A DNA stretch of 64,000 nt, from the NCBI GenBank assembly GCA_045589595.1, contig JAZNPK010000002.1:1-64000 (forward strand). Reading direction: 5' to 3'. Below are positions 35,487 to 42,855 of the stretch, one piece after another. This stretch comes from SIG77 sp045589595. GTDB lineage: Bacteria > Verrucomicrobiota > Lentisphaeria > Victivallales > UBA1829. Positions within the stretch are counted from its first letter, which is position 1, and each line of letters begins with the position of its first letter. The translations under genes were made by a program, and so were the position numbers. The notes beneath the pieces were generated by a model. It saw only the letters and a program-made list of their open reading frames with translations. It made no database searches and was not told where the DNA came from.

Positions 35487-36257
35487 TCAGAACCGTTCCA
35501 CCGTAAGACCGCCATCGATATTGATGACCTGACCCGTGGAATAGGCGAGCGCACCCGATGCCAGCATAGCCACCGCTCTGCCCACATCATCCGGCATACC
35601 CCAGCGACGCTGAAGCGTAAGCCCTTCCGCGATCATTTTGTCGTACTTGGCAGTGACAACACTGGTCATGTCGCTTTTGATCACACCGGGGCGGATCTCG
35701 TAAACCGCAATGTTTTCCTCCGCCAGCCGGACCGCCCAGAGTTTTGTAGCCATCGCAACACCCGCTTTGGAAAGACAATATTCCCCGCGGTTGATACTGG
35801 CATAGTCAGCAGAAACAGAACCCGTATTCACGATACAGTGAAATTTTCCGTTCGTATTCCGGAGCATGGCTTTTGCCGCCAGCTGCGTCAGAAGAAACGG
35901 TCCACGGAGATTGATGGAAAGAACACGGTCAAAACTTTCTTCCGACATGTCCAGCAGATCTGCACGGACATCCGGCGCAACACCCGCATTGTTCACCAGC
36001 ATGTCAATACAACCGAAATCCCGGAGAAATGAATCCATCAGCGCCGCTCTGTCCCCGCCATCGGAAATGTCCGCCTGATAATATGCAAAATCTGAATCCG
36101 GATAACGCTCCCGCAGTGACGCAAGAACAGCCGATACCTTTTCCATATCCGCCCTGCCGCAAAAACCGATGTTGTGACCCGCTTCCGCCAGCTGCTCCAC
36201 GATGCCCGCTCCAATGCCCCTGGCTCCACCCGTAACAAGAATATTCAAACGATCCAT
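35487..36257 (-). CDS. Short-chain dehydrogenase/reductase
   Basis: This 256-residue classical SDR has NAD(P)-binding ILVTGGARGIGAGIVEQLAE, NNAG motif MLVNNAGVAPDV near residue 93, the catalytic Ser in VNTGSVSADY, and YCLSK near residue 160. YSTGQVINIDGG closes the fold. It resembles 3-ketoacyl-ACP reductase and sugar dehydrogenases in equal measure. It is the first gene of the four-gene redox/GH2 operon, has its own promoter, and ends 2 nt before the flavoprotein gene. Confidence 0.9.
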   Translation of the reverse strand: MDRLNILVTGGARGIGAGIVEQLAEAGHNIGFCGRADMEKVSAVLASLRERYPDSDFAYYQADISDGGDRAALMDSFLRDFGCIDMLVNNAGVAPDVRADLLDMSEESFDRVLSINLRGPFLLTQLAAKAMLRNTNGKFHCIVNTGSVSADYASINRGEYCLSKAGVAMATKLWAVRLAEENIAVYEIRPGVIKSDMTSVVTAKYDKMIAEGLTLQRRWGMPDDVGRAVAMLASGALAYSTGQVINIDGGLTVERF

Positions 36258-36309
36258 CCGTACCGTACTCCTGAACTCAAATTGTAAGGTTATCCATCGT
36301 CTCTGCGTT

Positions 36310-36337
36310 AATATAACCCGGCAGAAATAAAATACAA
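36310..36337 (-). promoter_or_regulatory. Promoter of the SDR-flavoprotein-OYE-GH2 operon
   Basis: TTGTAT (36332-36337) and TATATT (36310-36315) with a 16-nt spacer on the minus strand, about 50 nt before the SDR start. It lies between that gene and cloverleaf element C. Confidence 0.5.
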
Positions 36338-36389
36338 GGCGCGAAAAATCAACGATGACGGAAAATGCGTATGCACGGATACGGACACG

Positions 36390-36535
36390 GGCGCAGGTGC
36401 GGGCGGCGCGGTCGCCGGGGCGCACAAGCGTGCGCACCGGCACACCTGTTGCCGGAACGGGGCGGCGGGTGGACCCGCCCCGTTCCGGTGCCGGGTGAAG
36501 CCCCTTCCGGGGCTGACCGCGCCGCCCGCCGCGCC
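36390..36535. repeat. GC-rich cloverleaf element C
   Basis: The outer stem is 13 bp perfect (36401-36413 with 36515-36527), extended by GGCGC/GCGCC (36390-36394 with 36531-36535). Inside are three hairpins: 36414-36441 (5+6 bp, loop AAGC), 36443-36497 (4 bp, an internal loop, then an 11-bp and a 4-bp stem, loop TGGA) and 36499-36514 (6 bp, loop TTCC). Linkers are 0, 1 (A), 1 (A) and 0 nt. It begins 10 nt after the thiE stop on the minus strand and has no T-tract. It fills most of the 287-bp gap between thiE and the SDR gene. Confidence 0.85.
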
Positions 36536-36544
36536 GGTTATCCG

Positions 36545-37198
36545 TCAGTGACCGAAGAATTTCCGCAGTTCCCGGACTTTTTGAGCCACATCGGGAGCGG
36601 TGGTGATTTCCGTGACCATGGCGATATGGCGGAATCCGAGCCGGACCAGTTCCGGCAGGTGATGAGCCTTGATGCCGCCCATGATGCTGTACGGGCATCG
36701 TGTGACGCCGGTACGGAATTCCAGAACCTGATCCAGCCCCAATGCGCCGCATGCAACATTTTTTGTCTGTGTCGGATATACGGGTCCGATGTTCAGGTAT
36801 CCGGTCTGATCCTGTTGTGCGATCCGGATCTCTTCCGGGTTATGTGTGGAGCAGCCGATGAGCAGTTCCGGTGCGATTTTTTTTGCAGCGGCGACGGGCA
36901 GATCGTCCTGTCCCAGATGAACGCCGTCGGCATCCGCGGCGAGGGCGACATCGGTATGATCGTCCACGATGAGGAGCATACCGGCGCGGTCGGTGATGCG
37001 TTTGCATGCGGTCACCAGTTCAAAAAGTTTTTGTCCGGACATATCTTTTTCCCGGATCTGGACGATTTTTGCGCCGCCTGCCGCGATCCCTTCCAATACT
37101 TCCGTAACGCTCCGTCCTGCGCAGAATGGGGAACTGACTACGGGATAGAGATCCACTTCCCGGTCAAAGAAAGTCTGCCGTTCTTTCCATGTTTTCAT
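36545..37198 (-). CDS. thiE: Thiamine-phosphate synthase ThiE
   Basis: Couples HMP-pyrophosphate with thiazole phosphate to form thiamine phosphate. The 217-residue TIM barrel has GGAKIVQIREKDMSGQ, LLIVDDHTDVALAADADGVH, LGQDDLPV and the phosphate-binding SIMGGIKAHHL, all diagnostic. It starts 3 nt downstream of thi4, so both are under the TPP riboswitch. The product of Thi4 (ADP-thiazole) must be processed to the ThiE substrate by an enzyme not seen here. Confidence 0.93.
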   Translation of the reverse strand: MKTWKERQTFFDREVDLYPVVSSPFCAGRSVTEVLEGIAAGGAKIVQIREKDMSGQKLFELVTACKRITDRAGMLLIVDDHTDVALAADADGVHLGQDDLPVAAAKKIAPELLIGCSTHNPEEIRIAQQDQTGYLNIGPVYPTQTKNVACGALGLDQVLEFRTGVTRCPYSIMGGIKAHHLPELVRLGFRHIAMVTEITTAPDVAQKVRELRKFFGH

Positions 37199-37201
37199 GA
37201 T

Positions 37202-37990
37202 TTATTTCCCGAGCCGTTCGCGGATGAGGCGTGCGGCTTTTCTGCCGGACATAAGCATACCGCCGAAGATGGGACCCATCCGGTATCCGCCCATCACATT
37301 ATTTGCGCTCATACCGCAGGCGAAGAGACCGGGGAAATATTCTCTGGTATTTTCGACGGTGGATGCTTCCCCGCTGTCCACCCACATGGGTTTTTCGCCG
37401 ATGATGCCGCCGGTGGGGGTATCCAGTGTGATCTTTGCCTTTCCGGTGGCGAGGTTCATGATTTCGCTGGGGTGTCCGGTCCCGTCAAGCACACATTCCG
37501 AGATGACGGTCAGGGGATCCACATGCATTCCCAGCCGTTCCACGGGCGTCCAGTTGATCACCAGACCATTGACTTTGCCGTCTTTGAATACAAGGTCTTC
37601 CACGCTGACGGAATTGAACAGTTTTGCACCGGCTTTCAACGCGCCGTAGATCAACCCGCTTGCCATTTCCACCGAGTCGAGCGTATGATAACCGGGAGCG
37701 TTGTCCAGAGGAACGTGACGGATCCCGAAATCGTCCAGAATGTTCAGGGCATCGTCCTGCACCACGACTTCGTTGAAGAGCATACCGCCGCCCCAGGTGC
37801 CGCCGCCGGGCGCGAGTTTCCGTTCAAAAATTGCGACTTTGATCCCGGCTTTTGCCAGATCGTGAGCCGCAACAAGTGCGCTGGGACCGCCGCCGACAAT
37901 GGCGGCATCCAGAGAAAGACCATCCAGAAATTTCTCACTGAATTTGCGGACGATCGCCGCGGAGATGACGTTTTCGATTGCGTTGGACAT
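37202..37990 (-). CDS. thi4: Thiazole synthase Thi4, sulfide-dependent (His) type
   Basis: Makes ADP-thiazole from NAD, glycine and sulfide. The 262-residue protein has an FAD/NAD-type fold: VGGGPSALVAAHDLAKAG near residue 32, ERKLAPGGGTWGGGM, GPIFGGMLMSGRKAA at the C-terminus. Where yeast Thi4 has its sacrificial Cys, this protein has His in GMHVDPLTV (near residue 156), as in the archaeal Methanococcus enzymes that turn over catalytically using free sulfide. That fits an anaerobic, sulfide-exposed habitat. The start has an AAAGGAAAG ribosome site. It lies 130 nt downstream of a TPP riboswitch and 3 nt before thiE. Confidence 0.9.
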   Translation of the reverse strand: MSNAIENVISAAIVRKFSEKFLDGLSLDAAIVGGGPSALVAAHDLAKAGIKVAIFERKLAPGGGTWGGGMLFNEVVVQDDALNILDDFGIRHVPLDNAPGYHTLDSVEMASGLIYGALKAGAKLFNSVSVEDLVFKDGKVNGLVINWTPVERLGMHVDPLTVISECVLDGTGHPSEIMNLATGKAKITLDTPTGGIIGEKPMWVDSGEASTVENTREYFPGLFACGMSANNVMGGYRMGPIFGGMLMSGRKAARLIRERLGK

Positions 37991-38117
37991 AATGATTCGC
38001 TTTCCTTTCCGGAGCCGCAGCTCCTTTGCGCCGCATCAGTCGCGAACGATGACCGACTTGGCAATTTTTGTTGCGGAAATTGCCTCGCCGTCAACGCGGA
38101 AAGCGTTTGCTTTGATG

Positions 38118-38203
38118 TAATTTCCTACGCCGGCATTACCCGGTTCAGGTTCAAGGGTATGATCTCAGCCTCCGCCGCCACAGCGGAAGCACCCCAATCA
38201 ATC
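38118..38203 (-). ncRNA. TPP riboswitch (THI element)
   Basis: On the minus strand the sequence starts with GATTGGGGTGCTTCCGC, continues with GGCTGAGATCATACCC and TTGAACCTGAACCGGGTAAT, and ends GCCGGCGTAGGAAA. These are the conserved thi-box elements (CUGAGA, ACCCUUGAACCUGA, GUAAUGCCGGCGUAGGAA) in the right order. It lies upstream of thi4-thiE and directly after a promoter. The control mechanism is not clear. A GGAGC/GCTCC hairpin and the thi4 ribosome site downstream would permit translational control. Confidence 0.95.
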
Positions 38204-38209
38204 TGTTTT

Positions 38210-38238
38210 AATGTAACACCGCCCGTAAAAAAAATCAA
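38210..38238 (-). promoter_or_regulatory. Promoter of the thi4-thiE operon
   Basis: TTGATT (38233-38238) and TACATT (38210-38215) with a 17-nt spacer on the minus strand. The predicted start falls at the first base of the riboswitch. Confidence 0.65.
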
Positions 38239-38257
38239 GGGGCGGATCTGCCTGTTT

Positions 38258-39157
38258 TTATCTGCTTTTCGCCAATGCAAGGATCGCCACGCCGATCAGG
38301 ACCGCCGCCAGTGCAATGGATTTTTTCCCTTTGTTCTTCTCGTGGAACCAGATACTGCCGATCGTGAAGGCAACGATACAATTCGACCGCCGTACCAGAG
38401 AAAGGATGGAGACCGGCGTATCCGGACAGCTCAAGGCGTGAAAATATAGAAAATCCGCGCAAATCAGCAAAATCCCCGTCAGGGGGATGGAGAGCCGCCA
38501 TTGGAAGGGCAGGGCATTCTTCTGCGGGAAACAGAATCTGCGAACCGCATAAGCCGCGCCGAGGAGCACCACCAGCCATACGGAAAACCAGAACTGGACG
38601 GCGTCAGAGGGAAACTGCTTCACGCCCAGCAGATATTTGTCATAAAGGGCGGAGGCGGACCCCACCAGAGTCCCGAGGAAGATGAGATGGATCCCTTTGC
38701 AGCGCCTGAAAGAGATCCCTTCCAGTTTGCCGAATACGGAAAAAAGATAATAACCGGCAAAAATCAGGATCATTGCGCATCCCTGCGGCACAGTGGGGAT
38801 CTCCCCGTAGAAGATCAACCCTCCGGCAAAGACCCAGAGCGGCGATGTGGCACGGATGGGCGCCGCAATGGAAACCGGCAGTTCACGCATGGCATAATAA
38901 ACGCAGACCCAGCTGAAACTGACGATCATGGATTTGATCAGGACAGGGATCAACAGGACATCCGCCGTTTTCAGCATGGACATGAATCTGCCTGTAAAAG
39001 CCATTGCCGCCAGAAAGAATACGCTTCCGGCAAATGTTGCCCAGAACAGGGCGGGCATCACGGAATTTTCTTTTACCGCCTGTTTTTTTGTGACATCATA
39101 GATCCCGAGGAGGAGGGCGGAACCGAGGATCGGCAGGACCCATGGCTGGATCGGCAT
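38258..39157 (-). CDS. DMT superfamily (EamA-type) transporter
   Basis: This 299-residue protein has ten hydrophobic segments in two EamA-like repeats. The first half carries LPILGSALLLGIYDVTKKQA and the characteristic ELPVSIAAPIRATSPLWVFA. The second half starts near residue 155 and ends with EKNKGKKSIALAAVLIGVAI. The substrate is unknown. It starts 3 nt downstream of the NudC stop and ends just before the thi promoter. A role in thiamine precursor uptake cannot be claimed, as the gene is upstream of the riboswitch. Confidence 0.85.
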   Translation of the reverse strand: MPIQPWVLPILGSALLLGIYDVTKKQAVKENSVMPALFWATFAGSVFFLAAMAFTGRFMSMLKTADVLLIPVLIKSMIVSFSWVCVYYAMRELPVSIAAPIRATSPLWVFAGGLIFYGEIPTVPQGCAMILIFAGYYLFSVFGKLEGISFRRCKGIHLIFLGTLVGSASALYDKYLLGVKQFPSDAVQFWFSVWLVVLLGAAYAVRRFCFPQKNALPFQWRLSIPLTGILLICADFLYFHALSCPDTPVSILSLVRRSNCIVAFTIGSIWFHEKNKGKKSIALAAVLIGVAILALAKSR

Positions 39158-39160
39158 GGA

Positions 39161-39991
39161 TCAACCCTTTCTTTCCAGTTCGAGCCAGTGATCGATCATC
39201 CGCCGTGCGATGCTGCCGTGGGGCGGGATCTCCGGCATGGCATCGGCGCGGAACCAGCCGAGTGTTTCCAGTTCTTCGCCGTCGGCTTCTGCTTCTCCGG
39301 AAAGATATTCGGCAAAGTAACCGAGCATCAGGGAATTGGGGAATGGCCAACACTGACTCGAAAAATAACGGATCTTTCCCACTGCAATACCGGTTTCCTC
39401 ACGGATCTCACGCCGGATCGCCTGTTCCGCACTTTCTCCGGCTTCCACAAAGCCCGCAATCAGACCGTGGATCTTCGATTGAAAACGGCGGTTGTGAGCA
39501 AGAAGGATCTCGTGTCCGCGGGTGATCGCCACGATCACGGCAGGTGCCAACTGGGGATAATAATGTTCCCCGCAAACGGGACAGACAAGTGCGGCATCGG
39601 TTTCCGGTTCTTTCAATTTCGCGCCGCATCCGCCGCAGAACTGATGCTGCCGCCGCCAGTGGAGCAGTTCTTTTCCCCGGCATACTGCGGTGAAGGTATC
39701 TTCCGGCAGAACACAGGCGGCAGTCCGGAACGGCAGCGGCGTCAGACCGGGCGGAGGTGTCAGTTCTTTCCGGATCTCAATGGCATAACAGGGGCATCCG
39801 TCCAGTTCGCCCACATGGAGTGCGGCATCGCTGCGCTGTTCTTCGGGGAGATGTTCCGGATGGGGCAGGGCAGTGCCATCTGTCAGCAGCAGATCGTTGT
39901 TGTGGAAAAGGATGATTTTTGCGTCCGGTGTCTCCTGCCAGTCGCCGGAACGGACAGGTGCCGCAGCGGGTATGAAAAAATGATCGTTCAT
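39161..39991 (-). CDS. nudC: NADH pyrophosphatase NudC-like Nudix hydrolase
   Basis: This 276-residue Nudix protein hydrolyses NADH/NAD and may remove NAD caps from RNA. A zinc ribbon (CGGCGAKL and CPVCGEHYY) lies near residues 118-142, and the Nudix box GFVEAGESAEQAIRREIREE lies near residue 175. The NudC specificity array is SSQCWPFPNSLM, where Cys replaces the usual Pro of SQPWPFP. The start at 39991 has AAGG upstream. It precedes the DMT transporter by 3 nt in one unit. Confidence 0.88.
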   Translation of the reverse strand: MNDHFFIPAAAPVRSGDWQETPDAKIILFHNNDLLLTDGTALPHPEHLPEEQRSDAALHVGELDGCPCYAIEIRKELTPPPGLTPLPFRTAACVLPEDTFTAVCRGKELLHWRRQHQFCGGCGAKLKEPETDAALVCPVCGEHYYPQLAPAVIVAITRGHEILLAHNRRFQSKIHGLIAGFVEAGESAEQAIRREIREETGIAVGKIRYFSSQCWPFPNSLMLGYFAEYLSGEAEADGEELETLGWFRADAMPEIPPHGSIARRMIDHWLELERKG

Positions 39992-40022
39992 GGATGATGC
40001 CTTGTTGTTGGTCGTATCTTTT

Positions 40023-40051
40023 AATATAGCACGGAAAAAGATCCGGGGCAA
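40023..40051 (-). promoter_or_regulatory. Promoter of nudC
   Basis: TTGCCC (40046-40051) and TATATT (40023-40028) with a 17-nt spacer on the minus strand, about 30 nt before the ATG. Confidence 0.5.
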
Positions 40052-40093
40052 TGGCGTATGCAAATATTTTATTCAGATATTTCCTGATTTTCA

Positions 40094-40123
40094 TTGGCAA
40101 AAGATCAAGGGACCGTGTATATT
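40094..40123 (+). promoter_or_regulatory. Promoter of the MATE transporter gene
   Basis: TTGGCA (40094-40099) and TATATT (40118-40123) with an 18-nt spacer, about 40 nt before the ATG. It is divergent from the nudC promoter. Confidence 0.5.
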
Positions 40124-40164
40124 ATATAAATCCCCGGAATTTTCTCTGAAAGATCTCCCCCCGT

Positions 40165-41571
40165 ATGGCAACGCAGGACAAATACCAAATCGATATGACG
40201 CACGGACCGCTTTTCGGCAAAGTCATTCTGTTTTCCGTGCCGTTGATCCTGTCCGGCGTGCTGCAATATCTGTTTCATGCCGCAGACCTGATCGTTATCG
40301 GGCAGTTTGCTCCGCCGGGGGCGATGGCGTCTGTCGGGGCGGTGGCGTTCCATATTCAGGTGCTTCTGGCACTTTTCATCGGGACGTCGGTCGGTGTTAA
40401 TGTATTGGCAGCCAACTACATCGGTGCGAAAGAAAAAACAAAATGCAGTCAGGTGGTCCATACGGCGGTGGCATTTTCCGCTTATGCCGGTATCGGCTCC
40501 ATGCTGCTGATGCTGTTCCTGACGCCTTATGCCCTGCGGATCACAAATACTCCTGCCGAGATCCTGGAACAGTCGGAGTTGTATATGCGGATCTCCTGCT
40601 TCGGGATCCCCTTTACGCTTCTTTACAACTTCGGCAGCGCGGTGATGCGTGCGGACGGCGACACCCGCCGCCCCTTGTATTATCTGATCATTTCCGGTAT
40701 CGTGAATGTGACGCTGAACCTGATTTTTGTGGCGGGCTGCGGTATGGAAGTTGCCGGTGTGGCGATCGCCACTGTGATCGCCCAGATCCTTGCCGCTGTT
40801 TTTGTGCTGAATTATCTGTTCCGCGCACGGACGGCGTTCCGGTTGAAAATGGCAAGACTTCGCATCAACTGGCAGGTATTGAAGGGGATCCTGTGGATCG
40901 GATTGCCTGCCGGATTCCAGAGTTCCATGTTTTCGCTGTCGAACCTGATCCTGCAGTCGTCCATCAACACCTTCGGTGAGTTGGCGGTTGCGGGCAATAC
41001 GGCGGCGCTGTATCTGGAAAGTATTGTGTATGTATGCAGTTATGCATATTACCAGTCCATCATCAGTTTTATCGGACAGAACATGGGCGCGAAGAAATAT
41101 GCCCGTGTGTTCCGCAGTATCCTCTACTGTACGATCTGTTCGGTGGCGATCGTGACGCCCCTGGGGCTGTTGTCGTGGATCTACGGGGAACAGCTGCTTG
41201 CGATCTTCAACACAAATCCCGAAGTGATCGGCTGGGGCATGATCCGTCTGAAAGTCCTGATGGTGACTTATGTACTGTGCGCTCTGATGGATATTGTGGA
41301 AGGCGGTCTGCGCGGACTTGGCAGACCCATTATGCCGGCAGTGGCAACTCTGGTTTTTGTGTGCGCCATGCGTGTTGCATGGGTGTTCTGGGTATTTCCG
41401 TTCAAGCCCACGATGGAGTGGCTGCTGTTCTGTTATCCGGTCACATGGACATTGACGACACTGACATGCGGCGTGTATATGTACTACATCTGCAAACGGC
41501 TGTTCGGTTTACAGTTCAAACAGCATACTTACGCGATCTTCCCGTTCAATCCATTGCGGTCCATACATTGA
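40165..41571 (+). CDS. MATE family efflux transporter
   Basis: This 468-residue inner-membrane protein has twelve hydrophobic segments in two six-helix bundles. HGPLFGKVILFSVPLILSGV opens the first bundle, with LIVIGQFAPPGAMASVGAV and a second-bundle copy beginning at ILWIGLPAGFQSSMFSLSN. AVMRADGDTRRPLY between helices is typical of the NorM/DinF-like MATE branch. It is probably a Na+- or H+-driven exporter of cationic compounds; the substrate is unknown. Its 3' end overlaps the convergent antiporter gene by 26 bp. Confidence 0.93.
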   Translation: MATQDKYQIDMTHGPLFGKVILFSVPLILSGVLQYLFHAADLIVIGQFAPPGAMASVGAVAFHIQVLLALFIGTSVGVNVLAANYIGAKEKTKCSQVVHTAVAFSAYAGIGSMLLMLFLTPYALRITNTPAEILEQSELYMRISCFGIPFTLLYNFGSAVMRADGDTRRPLYYLIISGIVNVTLNLIFVAGCGMEVAGVAIATVIAQILAAVFVLNYLFRARTAFRLKMARLRINWQVLKGILWIGLPAGFQSSMFSLSNLILQSSINTFGELAVAGNTAALYLESIVYVCSYAYYQSIISFIGQNMGAKKYARVFRSILYCTICSVAIVTPLGLLSWIYGEQLLAIFNTNPEVIGWGMIRLKVLMVTYVLCALMDIVEGGLRGLGRPIMPAVATLVFVCAMRVAWVFWVFPFKPTMEWLLFCYPVTWTLTTLTCGVYMYYICKRLFGLQFKQHTYAIFPFNPLRSIH

Positions 41572-42577
41572 ACCCGAGGAATCCGGCATAGAGCAGCAGA
41601 AAGATGAAACCGGCAAGTCTGCCGATGGTCATGGTCTTTCTGCCGAGTCCCATGAACAGAAGCAGAAGAAGTCCGCTGGGGATCATCAGGACCAGCGTCG
41701 TAATGCCGCCCGCACCGCTGTTGATGCCAAGAGGACGGATTACTGCCGCAGCACCGAAGATCAACAAAATGTTGAAAATGCAGCTGCCGACAATATTGCC
41801 GATCGCCATGTCGGCTTTCTTCTTCAGAATACCCGCAACCGTTACTGCAAGTTCCGGTACACTGGTGCCGAATGCCACGATCGTAGCCGAGATGATGAGC
41901 GTGCTGATGCCAAGCTGCGCCGCACCCCATTGGACAGTATCGACCATCGCTTTTGAGCCGGCAGCGATCATCACAAGACCGCAGATGAGAATTGCAAATT
42001 CACGGACCAATGATACAGAACCGGGATCCGCATCCGTATCATCGTCCTCCGGCTGAGACCCGTCCGGCGCTTTGAACAGCAGCCAGGAATAAACAAATGT
42101 TCCCGCCAGAAAAAGAAGTCCGAAGATCCAATGCAGACCGGGTACCGTTCCGGAACCTGTCTGCGCCGCAACGGACGGACCCGCAAGAAATAAAAGCACC
42201 GTCACCAGAAACAACCCGTTCATAAAAACAACATCACGCGTGAACAGCTGTTTGGAAAATGAGATCGTGCCGCCTAACGCCAACGCAACGCCCAGGATCA
42301 ATGTGATGTTCGTTACATTGCTGCCGGCAACATTGCCGATCACAAAATCACTGTCGCCATTCGTCATCTGCGCAAATATACTCGTGGCAAATTCCGGAAT
42401 GCTCGTGCCGATACTCACCAGCGTCAACCCGATCACCAGTTCCGATACATGCCAGTAACGGGCAATCGCTGCCGCCGCATCCACAAAAAGATCACTGCCC
42501 TTGATCAGAATACAGGAGCCGATAATGAAAATCAGAAGATTGACGAAAAATAAGTCGGTGACAAACGAAACTGACAT
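41546..42577 (-). CDS. Calcium/sodium antiporter, CaCA family (YrbG-like)
   Basis: This 343-residue membrane protein has ten hydrophobic segments. It carries the two alpha repeats of the Ca2+:cation antiporter superfamily: LVSIGTSIPEFATSIFAQ near residue 58 and VAFGTSVPELAVTVAGI near residue 230, whose acidic residues bind Ca2+. A cytoplasmic loop with an acidic stretch (PEDDDTDADPG) lies between the halves. It converges with the MATE gene with a 26-bp overlap of coding ends, unusual spacing for two membrane proteins. Confidence 0.93.
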   Translation of the reverse strand: MSVSFVTDLFFVNLLIFIIGSCILIKGSDLFVDAAAAIARYWHVSELVIGLTLVSIGTSIPEFATSIFAQMTNGDSDFVIGNVAGSNVTNITLILGVALALGGTISFSKQLFTRDVVFMNGLFLVTVLLFLAGPSVAAQTGSGTVPGLHWIFGLLFLAGTFVYSWLLFKAPDGSQPEDDDTDADPGSVSLVREFAILICGLVMIAAGSKAMVDTVQWGAAQLGISTLIISATIVAFGTSVPELAVTVAGILKKKADMAIGNIVGSCIFNILLIFGAAAVIRPLGINSGAGGITTLVLMIPSGLLLLLFMGLGRKTMTIGRLAGFIFLLLYAGFLGFNVWTAMD

Positions 42578-42625
42578 GATAACGCTTCTTTCATATAATG
42601 CGGTTGTTGCGAAAAATGATTGGAT

Positions 42626-42654
42626 AATATACCATACAAAGCACAGAAAATCAA
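42626..42654 (-). promoter_or_regulatory. Promoter of the calcium/sodium antiporter gene
   Basis: TTGATT (42649-42654) and TATATT (42626-42631) with a 17-nt spacer on the minus strand, about 50 nt before the ATG. Cloverleaf element D lies immediately upstream of it. Confidence 0.55.
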
Positions 42655-42685
42655 ATCAAAAACTGTAAGTCATTCAAGCACAGTC

Positions 42686-42824
42686 CACCGCGCACACGCC
42701 GCAGGGGCGGCACCGCAGCGGCACCCGCCGCTGCTGCAGTCCTGCGCAGCCGCGCAGAACTGCGTCAGAAAATTGCGCGTGCAATTTTCTGACAGGTGCC
42801 GCCCCCGGCGGCGTGTGCGCGGTG
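42686..42824. repeat. GC-rich cloverleaf element D
   Basis: The outer stem is 28 bp: 17 bp plus 11 bp separated by a 1x2 internal loop (42686-42714 with 42795-42824). It encloses three hairpins: 42715-42734 (8 bp perfect, loop ACCC), 42736-42763 (5+6 bp, one mismatch, loop AGCC) and 42764-42793 (13 bp perfect, loop GCGT). Linkers are 0, 1, 0 and 1 nt. It begins 31 nt after the stop of the TPR-like gene on the minus strand. There is no T-tract. It fills most of the 278-bp gap between the two genes. Confidence 0.9.
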
Positions 42825-42855
42825 CATAGGGTGTGTGTGAGAGATTGCCGGAAAA

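Noticed and set aside
41546..41571. Overlap of the MATE and calcium/sodium antiporter genes as a sequencing error
   Set aside because: Both proteins have complete, sensible C-termini; a short convergent overlap needs no error.
42686..42824. Cloverleaf elements as tRNA, tmRNA or integron attC sites
   Set aside because: They are 117-157 bp, have no anticodon arm, T-loop GTTCGAATC or CCA, no integrase gene nearby, and no attC core sites; arm lengths also vary too much.
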